Origin: Carpediemonas membranifera
Taxonomy: Eukaryota; Fornicata
Length of the DNA stretch: 64,000 nucleotides
Assembly (NCBI GenBank): GCA_019828565.1
Contig: JAHDYR010000005.1
Span: 186,001 to 250,000 of the forward strand
Direction of reading: 5' to 3'
A program made the translations under genes and the position numbers. The notes beneath the pieces are model-generated. The model saw only the letters and a program-made list of their open reading frames with translations, was not told the DNA's origin and searched no databases. This document shows, piece after piece, positions 29,301 through 37,535 of this stretch (positions are counted from its first letter, which is position 1; every line of letters begins with the position of its first letter).

Positions 29301-30160
29301 CAGCCCAACCCGTCGCCGCCATATCTGTCGATGCCCGGTTCAAGGACAGACTGGCACACTTCCAAGGAGAGGACCCGGAGATCAGCAAGCTGCCGGTAGA
29401 CGCTGATGGTCTCCGACGCCGGAACGGAGCCTGCATGATCCCGACCTGTGATCAAACGAAGGGCTTACGCCAAGAGCTTATTGCCATCGCTCACCGTGGC
29501 CACCACGGAGCTAGAGCCACGTACACCCGCCTCCGCGATGACGGCTACACCTGGGTCAGCGCGACTCAAGAGATCGCCGCCTACGTCCACTCCTGTCCGA
29601 TCTGTCTCAAGGCTAGACTCTCTGAGTTCGCTCAGTCAAGCCTAGGGACCACGGCCGTGTATAAGCCTTTCCACACGGTCGCCATTGACACCATAGGCCC
29701 CATCCCCGCAGACATGTTCGGCCGCAAGTACATCTTCGTCCTTGTTGATATGTTCACCAGGTACACGGAGTTATATGCCAGCGATGAGAACACTGCCGAT
29801 GCCGCTGCCTCTGCCATCTGGCAACAACTTGTCTGCCGTCATGGCATCCCTGCCGCCATTAAGGCTGACAACGGGCCGGAGTACACTGGTGCCGTGATCA
29901 AGGCCCTCCTGTCTGATGCCGAGATCACCGAACAACACACTCTCCCGTATCATCCCCAGTCCAACGGCGTTGTTGAACGCCGTAACGCCGAAGTGATGAA
30001 GCACCTCCGCTGCCTCACGCTCAACTTTAACAAGTTTGACGAGTGGAGCAGGCTTTCTCCCTGCCGTTCAGCTTTTGCTGAACACTTCTATCTGCTCTGC
30101 CACAGGCCTCACCCCCCACAGCATGCTTTACGGCGAGCATTTGGACCCGTCCGCCACTAG
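26321..30160 (+). pseudogene. Element F gag-pol polyprotein (shifted near the end)
   Basis: Gag (residues 1-350) has one zinc knuckle CPFCGGWHWRWQC. Protease: ILIDSGSAPSCIS. RT: FAALDLTSGYWQVP, FTRMPFGLANAPSHFQRG, YIDDLFMYSSEE. RNase H: ETDASNVGAGGVL and LRTDHRNLIYM. Integrase: HRGHHGARATYTRLRDDGY, CPICLK, IDTIGP, KADNGPEYTG and NGVVERRNAEV. The frame goes out of register at a TTT run (30054-30056); the real sequence continues in the frame 30057-30353. Confidence 0.85.
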
Positions 30161-30766
30161 AGCCCGGCTACTCGCCCCGACTGACCCTACAGCTTCCGAG
30201 ACAATCCTATCCTCCCATCGTGAATACCTAGACAACCTCACTAACCACCTGAAGTCCCTTTCCAAGAAGGGGGAGGAGACGCAACGTAAGGTTGTCGAGA
30301 AGCGCCTGCCAAAGGAAAGACCGCAGAGACCGAGCTCAAGCCAGGTGACCTAGTCCTCGTACAGCGCAACAGGACCCCCAAGTTGCACGGTCACCTGGGA
30401 CCCTACAAGATCCTCGAGATCCTCGACCACAAGGCCGTCGTTATCGCCGACATCATCACGAACACCACCACAACCGTCCACCGGGATCACCTGCTCCCGT
30501 TCCACGTGAACTACCACTTCAACAAGCTCCGCCAGCTAGCTTCCTCAGACGAGGAGACTTTTATCGTTGAGAAGATCCTCAAGCACCGCGTCAAGGACGA
30601 CATCCTCGAACTGAAGGTGAAGTGGGAAGGCTACGACGAACCCACCTATGAGCCGGCGACTGCACTCTCCGGAGTCTCGCTCGCTCGTGCTTACCTTAGA
30701 GCCAATAAGCTTCGGCTTAGGGGGGCAAGATGTCACAGCATCTCCCTCACTCCCAGTGCACTTTAA
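30057..30766 (+). pseudogene. Element F integrase C-terminus and chromodomain
   Basis: First segment (LPAVQLLLNTSICSATGLTP) to about 30310, then a second one-base shift at 30303-30314. The segment to 30766 carries the SH3-like part (KLHGHLGPYKILEILDH) and the chromodomain (EKILKHRVKDDILELKVKWE). The frame runs into the 3' LTR. Confidence 0.8.
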
Positions 30767-30806
30767 GGTAAATGGATTTCCCCGTTTTCTGCTGCCATCC
30801 GGCACA
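30731..30806 (+). repeat. 3' LTR of element F
   Basis: Identical to 26228-26303. Confidence 0.9.
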
Positions 30807-32010
30807 CAGCAAGGGTAAATAACGTCTCGTCTACTTCATCTTCATCAAGCTCCGCGAAGTGTGGCTCTCCAGAATTCTCCATCGTCGGATTGACGATCGT
30901 GATTAGCCCCAACGCACTTAATGTCGATATTCCCATAACTAATGTCGGCTTCAGCCCGGGTAGCACCCGCAAATTGAGAGCAGCTTGAGTTCTCCGCCCA
31001 GTAGATGGCAACACTCCAAAATCTGCACTCAACTTAACAATGCCGGGTGAGTTGTAAATCGTACCAGTGGCCAGCTTAACCTTAGCATGGTCGGGCTCGA
31101 CGACTAGGCCGAGCTCTTTGACGAGGGATTGGGATATAAAGTCGGTAGAGGCCCCTGTGTCATAAAGGAACGCCAACACTCTCCCCAGGATGCCCACCTC
31201 GCCAATGGGTCTGTTGTCGCGGTCCTCCGCGACCAAAGCATTAAGATGAACGTACTTCTGCCCCTTTACTCCCTCACGCTCGTCACGCTTACGCTTCCAA
31301 CACGTATCAGCAGTGTGACCCTTGCGCTGGCAGTACTCACAAGCAGTTTCCGACTTCTCCTTAGCCTTAGTCATCGTTGCGGAGGTTGCACTCTCTCGCT
31401 CCACACGCTGGTGCTCTCTGCGAGCCTTCTCTGCTTCCGTGGCCTGGATGAATGCCTCGGCGATCGTCTCGTCAAGCGTCTTCGCCTTCTTAGCATTCAC
31501 TCGCTCCTTCAAGCGACCGTACCTGATGCCAGCAACAAAGGCATCGACGATGAGCTTCTCCGTGGGCCGAACCTTACAACAGTTACGAACTTGACGCTTA
31601 TACGCCAGGGCATACGCGGCCATGTTGTCAATGAGGTTACCCTCAGAGCCGCACGACAAGTCCTTAAAGCGATCTAAAGCGTCCACCTCATCCAGAGGCT
31701 GCATCAGCTCGTCTACCATGGTGATAAAGGCCTCGTTGAGTTCAGAGGTATCGGCCGGCTCTTCATCCGGCGTTTCATTAGCGTACTCCAGGAACCCCTC
31801 AAGTTCAGGGATTCGGATCTTAAGAACCTCTAGGACCTGCGTTTCGATTAGGTCAAAGGCAACGATCGGATCGGCTTCACGGGCAGCATACTGCTCGTAG
31901 TCTTGACGGAAAGTATACCACGACTTGGTGGTGGCCTTTCGCAGGAACGGGGCGTTGTTGAGTTTTGTTTCAGGTAAATGCATGCAGTAATTACTGTGGT
32001 ACCCAAACAA
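30807..32010 (-). pseudogene. Element E gag and protease
   Basis: First 401 codons of the E polyprotein. The first ATG lies inside the LTR (MFGYHSNYCMHLPE); the next is at codon 10. Capsid-like core, then one CCHC knuckle CEYCQRKGHTADTC and protease FLYDTGASTDFIS. It is cut by F after ETLFTLA; the frame continues at 26227. Related to the gag fragment at 12503-13066. Confidence 0.9.
31986..31995 (-). promoter_or_regulatory. Palindrome at the primer-binding position of element E
   Basis: AGTAATTACT, extended by one C...G pair to 12 bp (31985-31996). It overlaps the last base of the 5' LTR. No tRNA-like primer site was found. Confidence 0.7.
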
Positions 32011-32088
32011 TTGAGAGAGTGAAATTTAGAAGCAGGTTTGAGATCATTGACCAAATAAGACTGATCATTAAATGAGGTCGTCATGACA
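31995..32088 (-). repeat. 5' LTR of element E
   Basis: Identical to 23160-23253. Confidence 0.9.
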
Positions 32089-32093
32089 GGCGA

Positions 32094-32353
32094 TGATCGA
32101 CAAGCGCCTCGAGTACCTGAGAACAGTCGACACTTTCGGAGATGCTGTGGCTGCAGTGTACCTTGTCGAGGCCGAAGGTCTGACAGGCAAGAAGGACTTC
32201 GCGCGTGTCGCGATGAAGGCCGCCAAGAACCTCAACGCCAGACCGATCACCAAGAGACCTCACGGCGGTAGCTCTAAGTTCTGCACGGTGTGCAGACGCA
32301 GAGGACACTCCGCTCACGAGTGCTGGCGCAGCCAGTCGTCCAACCAGAAGTAA
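32094..32353 (+). pseudogene. DIRS-4 gag-like gene, 3' part
   Basis: Continues the 22916-23159 frame: IDKRLEYLRTVDTFGDAVAA, then KDFARVAMKAAKNLNARP, and a CCHC knuckle CTVCRRRGHSAHEC near the end. A TAA closes it at 32353. Confidence 0.7.
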
Positions 32354-32408
32354 AGGTTGGCTCTGTTTTTTTTTGTCTTACGCAGGTTAAGGACGAGAAG
32401 AGAAGGCG

Positions 32409-34358
32409 ATGACGGAGCGTGAGCTTCAAGAAGCCCTATCATTGAACGCAAGTTTACCTACTGTAGGTTCTATCTCGTCCCGGTTGGAGACATGGCGGCG
32501 CACGCGCCCTCCAGCAGAGGTTTTAGAAGCTGTCAAAGGAGTCGCGATCGGCGCTCCAGAGAAGGAGGTTCATGAATACTCCCAGCACAGTGCACAGGCA
32601 CAAGCCAGATTACACGAAGAAGTCAGCAAATTGATCGAACTCGGAGCAGTAGAAGAGGTAGCATCCAAACCAAGCGGGATTTGTCCCATTTTCACCATCA
32701 TTAAGTCAGACAAGGTCTCATGGAGGCTCATACACGACTTAAGGAGCATCAATTCCTACCTAGAGGCAAGGAAGTTCAGAATGGAGGGCCTCGGAGAGGT
32801 CGCGAAGACAATACTACCTGGCGACTCGATGATAGCGATGGATTTTCGCAAAGGGTACTACCAACTCCTACTAGAGGAGGAGGCCAAGAACTGGGCCGGC
32901 TTCGAGCTTGACGGGAGATTCTTCCAGTTCAAGGTCCTACCCTTTGGGCTTTCCACAGCCCCACGGACTTTCCAACAGGTCTCGAAGCATGCCGCTAGAT
33001 TTATTGCGGAGTCCCTGCAGCTAAGGATAGTCGTCTATCTAGACGACTGGCTGATAGCGCACAATTCGCAGAGATACCTTGAGAGCATTCTTCCGCAGTT
33101 TTTGTCGATGCTCACAAACTTCGGCATCGCTGTGAACCATGACAAGTCAATATGGACGCCATCAAAGCAAGTGAAGTACCTCGGAATGATGTTGAACTCA
33201 CAATCCATGACCTTCGTGCTCCCCGACGACAAACGGGACAAGTATCTGCAAGAAGTGCAACAACTCATGAGAGCCAAGCGCTTTATCAAGAAGGACCTTC
33301 AGAAGCTTATCGGGAAGCTGAATTTCACCAGATTCGCCATCGGAGATGCCGCGCTCGTCATGCTGCGGGAGCTGATGATTTTGAGTTCAGCCCTATCGAG
33401 GAGGAAGGACTTCAGGTTCGGACGAGAGACCCTCAACAGCGCCACCAGAGCGGATCTAGCGTGGTGGGAGACAAAACTCAAGACGAAATGCGAGAGCCCC
33501 ATGACAATACCGAACTTCGACGCGAGAGTGGAGTCAGACGCATCAGACTCAGCCGGAGGGGCCGTAATCTTCACGGCGACAGGCACACACCAGATAGAAG
33601 CATCCCTTCCGCGCCACCTACACATCACCGCCAAGGAGACACTCATGGGAGTGCGCGGGGTCAAGGCAGCACTGCAGGCGGGAGCACGGAGCATATGGCT
33701 CGTGACAGACTCATCAGCAGCGAAGGCCTGGGTGCAGGTCAGCTCAACAAGAGCCCCGAAGGAGGTCAGACAGGAGGTGAGAGCCCTCTGGCTTCGTCTT
33801 ACACGAGCACGAGCGACGCTGAGGACATTCTACTCGAAGGGCAGCACGAACTGGAATGCAGACTATCTGTCACGCCGGAGCACTGGATCGTTTGCTCCCT
33901 GGATGGCACCAGACTCAGTCCTGTTGGAGACAGCAGCCCGGTGGGGCACGGTGGAGGCGGTCCTGACGGACTCCCCCTGGACGGAGACGATAGCGAGAGA
34001 CTGGACAGCTGGGCGCTTCCTGTTGATGCCCCAGATGAAGCAGATAGACCAGGCAGTGCAGCGGCTTGCCACGATAGCTCGATCCTCAACAGTACCACCA
34101 GCTCTGCAGACGGAGGGGGTCTGGATCATAGTCCCGCAGGTCAAAGCCAACTACTATGTGACGTTGACGGCTATGTCGCAGCGGCGAAGATCCTACAAGA
34201 TCAGCAGGACTCAGTGCTTGGGGAGTCCCATGGAGAAGATCCTTGGTCCGAGAGAGTCGATGAGCGTCACGTGTTTTTGGATCGCGACTTCAGGGCCGCG
34301 GGCCTGGTCAGACGAACCGGACAACCGCGAGTGCAGAGACGACCCAACCGGAACCTAG
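32409..34358 (+). CDS. DIRS-4 reverse transcriptase / RNase H
   Basis: 649 residues in one uninterrupted frame, start MTERELQEALSLN 55 bp after gag. RT blocks: WRLIHDLRSINSYLEARKF, IAMDFRKGYYQL, VLPFGLSTAPRTFQQV, VVYLDDWLIAH. RNase H follows: VESDASDSAGGAVIF, HITAKETLMGV, WLVTDSSAAKAWV and NADYLSRR. The last 150 residues overlap the recombinase frame. Copies RNA into DNA in DIRS replication. Confidence 0.9.
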   Translation: MTERELQEALSLNASLPTVGSISSRLETWRRTRPPAEVLEAVKGVAIGAPEKEVHEYSQHSAQAQARLHEEVSKLIELGAVEEVASKPSGICPIFTIIKSDKVSWRLIHDLRSINSYLEARKFRMEGLGEVAKTILPGDSMIAMDFRKGYYQLLLEEEAKNWAGFELDGRFFQFKVLPFGLSTAPRTFQQVSKHAARFIAESLQLRIVVYLDDWLIAHNSQRYLESILPQFLSMLTNFGIAVNHDKSIWTPSKQVKYLGMMLNSQSMTFVLPDDKRDKYLQEVQQLMRAKRFIKKDLQKLIGKLNFTRFAIGDAALVMLRELMILSSALSRRKDFRFGRETLNSATRADLAWWETKLKTKCESPMTIPNFDARVESDASDSAGGAVIFTATGTHQIEASLPRHLHITAKETLMGVRGVKAALQAGARSIWLVTDSSAAKAWVQVSSTRAPKEVRQEVRALWLRLTRARATLRTFYSKGSTNWNADYLSRRSTGSFAPWMAPDSVLLETAARWGTVEAVLTDSPWTETIARDWTAGRFLLMPQMKQIDQAVQRLATIARSSTVPPALQTEGVWIIVPQVKANYYVTLTAMSQRRRSYKISRTQCLGSPMEKILGPRESMSVTCFWIATSGPRAWSDEPDNRECRDDPTGT

Positions 34359-35338
34359 TCATCCCAGCAGAGTTCCGAACTCGCATAGAACCGTCCCTGG
34401 AGCTGATAGGGAAGGCACAGACGACCAAGGAGGACATCATACGCGAGACCTTTGCTTTCAGAAAGTGGGCAACGGAGCCACGAGAGGAGGTCACCCTCCC
34501 GGCGGGACTGGAGAAGATTAGACAGGCCATCCGAGCTGTAGGTGACCCCCTTTGGGACTACATGACCCATGAAGCGCTCGAGATGAGCGGCGGAAGACTG
34601 ACCACCAAGTTCTCCCGCATCACCATAGGCCTGAGAGCCCTCGGCTCCCCTAGACGAGAGAACCCTTATGACAGCAAGGTCATCAAGGCGATCGCCAAGG
34701 AGGCATCAGCGTCGCTCGAGTCGCAGCTAAGAAGGACTGGCCGTGCCCTCCCCATCTCGTGGGCGCAGATATGCCATGCCATAGATCGATATGACGGAGA
34801 GCAGACGCCACAGTTGACACAGGCCATTGCCCTAGCGACCCTGACATTCTCGACGGTTTCCCGAATGGGTGAGATCTTGGCTCTGAGACGGAGCGACATC
34901 ACATGGGAGGGTGGTCACCTAATCATTCGACTGGAGAGAACAAAGACGCGGCAGAACGTCCTCAAGATGGTACCACAGAGTCGACGGGAGGAGCACTGTC
35001 CAACAGCCTGGTTGCTGCGGCACCTGAGTAACGTGAGAGACGGACCCCTGTGGAGAGGCGCTCCGCTGGCTGGAGTCACGATGGAACTAGCAGGCGGAAG
35101 ACTCTTGGAGAGAGCGATACTAAGATGGGAGGTCCAGGAGGACCTTACGGAGTTGCTTCATGTGCTAGTGACACTCCACTCCTTCAGACGAGGAGCAGTG
35201 GTTGCCATGATGAAGAAGGGGATACCAGTAACGGTTATACAGGCGCTTGGCACCTGGGCTTCCCAGGAGAGCGTACTTGCATATTGTGAAGAAGCCCTCA
35301 GACTGTCACCGGCTGTAGTGGACCTGACGATCGATTAG
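33152..35338 (+). CDS. DIRS-4 tyrosine recombinase
   Basis: The frame is open from 33152, but the first 1.1 kb is inside RT/RNase H in another frame; the recombinase proper starts at about 34260. Core-binding part around IETFAFRKWATEPREE-type sequence, then the catalytic set: TVSRMGEILALRRSDI (Arg), LHSFRRGAVVAM (His-x-x-Arg) and GTWASQESVLAYCEEAL (Tyr). All catalytic positions are present. Overlap with RT is a known trait of DIRS elements. Confidence 0.85.
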   Translation: MDAIKASEVPRNDVELTIHDLRAPRRQTGQVSARSATTHESQALYQEGPSEAYREAEFHQIRHRRCRARHAAGADDFEFSPIEEEGLQVRTRDPQQRHQSGSSVVGDKTQDEMREPHDNTELRRESGVRRIRLSRRGRNLHGDRHTPDRSIPSAPPTHHRQGDTHGSARGQGSTAGGSTEHMARDRLISSEGLGAGQLNKSPEGGQTGGESPLASSYTSTSDAEDILLEGQHELECRLSVTPEHWIVCSLDGTRLSPVGDSSPVGHGGGGPDGLPLDGDDSERLDSWALPVDAPDEADRPGSAAACHDSSILNSTTSSADGGGLDHSPAGQSQLLCDVDGYVAAAKILQDQQDSVLGESHGEDPWSERVDERHVFLDRDFRAAGLVRRTGQPRVQRRPNRNLVIPAEFRTRIEPSLELIGKAQTTKEDIIRETFAFRKWATEPREEVTLPAGLEKIRQAIRAVGDPLWDYMTHEALEMSGGRLTTKFSRITIGLRALGSPRRENPYDSKVIKAIAKEASASLESQLRRTGRALPISWAQICHAIDRYDGEQTPQLTQAIALATLTFSTVSRMGEILALRRSDITWEGGHLIIRLERTKTRQNVLKMVPQSRREEHCPTAWLLRHLSNVRDGPLWRGAPLAGVTMELAGGRLLERAILRWEVQEDLTELLHVLVTLHSFRRGAVVAMMKKGIPVTVIQALGTWASQESVLAYCEEALRLSPAVVDLTID

Positions 35339-35870
35339 GGAACAGTCGTTGGCGTGGCGATGGGATGAAACATCTTCTGGGGGTTGTTAAAGGTAGAACA
35401 GTTGTAGTCGTGTGCAACACGATTCCGCACGGCTCCGGACACGGGCGTCCGCGGCCCGGCGCTCCCATCATGCGATCCCGCCCCCCGGTTGTGCGGGTCC
35501 TACGACCCCACCGGGGCGCCCCGGCGGTCGGACGACGCCCGGCCAGGTGGACCAATTCCATCCCCAGGTTTGGCCGATGTCCGTGTCTGACTTGGCAGAC
35601 GCCTCGGCTGTCTAGCCAAACCTAACGGGGCCATCCCGGACGCTGCCGAAACGGTTGTAATCTTTATCTGTGTGGCTTCACGCCACCCAGCCGAACGCTT
35701 GTCCAACTGGGGTTCGCCTCTCCGTGGGGCAGGCTCTGCGGCCTTGGCAGGGCAGTGCAACTTCTGACGTCCCTGGTCCTGGCGCACGAATGCTGTGCGT
35801 CTTCTGCCGTGTGTTATCCGACTTGCCCTCATGGGCGTGGCTCTCCTTGGGCCGGTCGGGCGGCATATAT
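35339..35870. other. Tails of DIRS-4 and DIRS-5, end to end
   Basis: GC-rich and non-coding, between two recombinase genes that converge. The tail of DIRS-4 (plus) and of DIRS-5 (minus) must meet here; the junction was not resolved. Confidence 0.5.
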
Positions 35871-37021
35871 TTATGAGGTCACCCCTGTGCTCAGCGTGCG
35901 CAGGTTGTCGGTGATGAGTGCTCGGTCCACGGGCTCGTATGGCATAGTCATGAGGGCCGTCGCCTCCACCCGGATTTTGTCCTCCACATATCTGATGAGC
36001 GACTTTGTTGTGGCCCACGTGCCGAGGGCTGCAACGACCGGGACTGGCACCCCGGACAGTATCAGGTCGGCTGCACCTCCTCTGCGCAGTCCGTGTGGGG
36101 TCGAGTCGAACAGGCGCGTGACTTGTGTGAGGACGTCCTTGGACCACAGGCGTTTGCCGGCCCTCGCCCGGAGGCGCATGTAGAGCCAGAGGGCCGGTGA
36201 GAGGGGGTGTCCTTGGATCTCTGGCACACGCTTGTGGATGTTGGTGCGGCCTGTCTTCGTGCGCCTGATGCAGATCACCAGGCCACGGCTGTCCGAGGTA
36301 ACGTCATGGCTTGTGAGTCCCGCGATCTCTCACGGCCTGGAGACCGTTGCGTGGCAGATGAGGGCGAATGTGATCGCCTCTTTCCACCATCTCGTGGACC
36401 TGTCGATGGGGTCTGTATCGACGACGACGCGGGCGATGTCTTGCAGCCTGATCGCTGGTGCTGGTCCGCGCGGTCGGCCGGTGGCCTCCTTTGCTACCGC
36501 GAACACCACTTGGTGTGCGTACGTCGGGAGTTGCAGGCCGATGAGGTGGCCGTGGCGCTCTATTTGCGAGAATTTGGCCTGAAGTGACGTCTTGCCGATC
36601 GAATGTGCTTGTTCTTCCGCCCATTGCTGGCATTCCTGCTCTGTAGGGTTCAATGAGGTGTTGGCGACAAAGCTTGCGATGTTGCCTGCAATGGCGCGGC
36701 GGTATGGCGCAGAAAGCAGCAGTAACGCCTTGTATTCGACTATTGACTTGAAATTGTTGTCATTGTCGGGACGAATAGCGCTAAGAGCCGAACTTTGCCG
36801 TTTGCCTCGACTTTCTGGAGCTCCGAGTCGATGAACTCGCAGGTTGGAATCACGAACCTCCTGCGGTGCGTCGCCAATCGCTTGAGCCCACTCACGGCTG
36901 GGCTCCATATGTCCGGTATAACGAGTGTGGCTGCTGACCGAACGGAGTGGGGGTCGGCGCAGCTGCCCCCTGATGAAATTCGAAGTAGCTTGGCGTGCAC
37001 ACGGCGCCGATCAATGTGCAC
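35871..37021 (-). pseudogene. DIRS-5 remnant: RT end and tyrosine recombinase
   Basis: On the minus strand. The RT-linked tail (DIWSPAVSGLKRLATHRRRF) lies at 37021-36740. The recombinase runs 36908-35871 in one frame, with a TGA in the motif ATVSRP-stop-EIAGL. It then has TPHGLRRGGAADLILSG and GTWATTKSLIRYVEDK, so His-x-x-Arg and Tyr are present. The start of the element was replaced by DIRS-1 at about 37025. A third DIRS lineage, different from both DIRS-4 and DIRS-1/2/3. Confidence 0.75.
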
Positions 37022-37052
37022 TTTAGGTCACACTTCGAAACGCATCGGCAGG

Positions 37053-37535
37053 ATGTCTGATAACGAAGACCTGCCGCCGCAAGACAGTCCCGATGAGCTT
37101 AACAAGCGTATCGAGAAGCTGGAGCGCTTGGTTAAGATACAATCGGAAGCAATTTTGGAGCAGCAAGCAGAAGCAGCTCGCCGTCCACTGTTCCTGGAGA
37201 TGCCAAAGAGGTTCGGCCTCGAAGATGAGGCCAGATTCGTATACAAGACCATGAATAGGATCGAGAACGGCGCAAAGATGAAGGAGATCGGGAACATTCT
37301 CTTTGCAAGAATCCAGTACCTTCTAATCAAGGACGTGTACACTGACGCTACTGCAGAGCGGTTCGAGAACTATTGCAAGGCGAAGGGCGTGCCTGATCGC
37401 GACGAGGTCCTGGAACTGGCGGCCCGCGCCAAGTCTAAGGGCGATAAGCGCGACGCTAATTTTCGCCGCGGTGGCCGCGCTCAGGACCGAGGTCGCACTC
37501 AGACAGGATCCTCCGGCAAGAGAGCCCACACCTAA
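37053..37535 (+). CDS. DIRS-1 gag-like protein
   Basis: 160 residues, start MSDNEDLPPQDSPDELNKRI with a heptad pattern (IEKLERLVKIQSEAI). The block RFGLEDEARFVYKTM is shared with DIRS-2 and DIRS-3. The basic end KSKGDKRDANFRRGGRAQDR probably binds nucleic acid. No zinc knuckle. Confidence 0.75.
   Translation: MSDNEDLPPQDSPDELNKRIEKLERLVKIQSEAILEQQAEAARRPLFLEMPKRFGLEDEARFVYKTMNRIENGAKMKEIGNILFARIQYLLIKDVYTDATAERFENYCKAKGVPDRDEVLELAARAKSKGDKRDANFRRGGRAQDRGRTQTGSSGKRAHT

Larger units (their letters stand above)
26228..30806 (+). mobile_element. Gypsy element F
   Basis: Identical 76-bp LTRs (26228-26303 and 30731-30806) and a 4-bp duplication CAGC/GCTG. The insertion lies between protease and RT of element E. 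Polypurine tract AGGGGGGCAAGA precedes the 3' LTR. LTRs this short resemble those of TRIMs, yet this is a full coding element. Two one-base shifts lie near its integrase end. Confidence 0.9.
23160..32088 (-). mobile_element. Gypsy chromovirus element E, split by F
   Basis: Identical 94-bp LTRs (23160-23253 and 31995-32088) and a 5-bp duplication GGCGA (23155-23159 and 32089-32093). Without F it is about 4.35 kb with a single gag-pol frame of about 1287 residues. The polypurine tract (reverse of CTTCCCCCC) is at 23254-23262. It appears intact apart from F, so it was probably active recently. Confidence 0.9.
22560..35640 (+). mobile_element. DIRS-4 retrotransposon, split by E (and F)
   Basis: Gag (22916-23159 and 32094-32353), RT/RNase H (32409-34358), tyrosine recombinase (to 35338). 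All three frames are open once E is ignored, so this may be a recently active copy. It is distant from DIRS-1/2/3 and has a CCHC knuckle in gag. End coordinates are approximate; I could not identify the terminal repeats. Confidence 0.75.
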
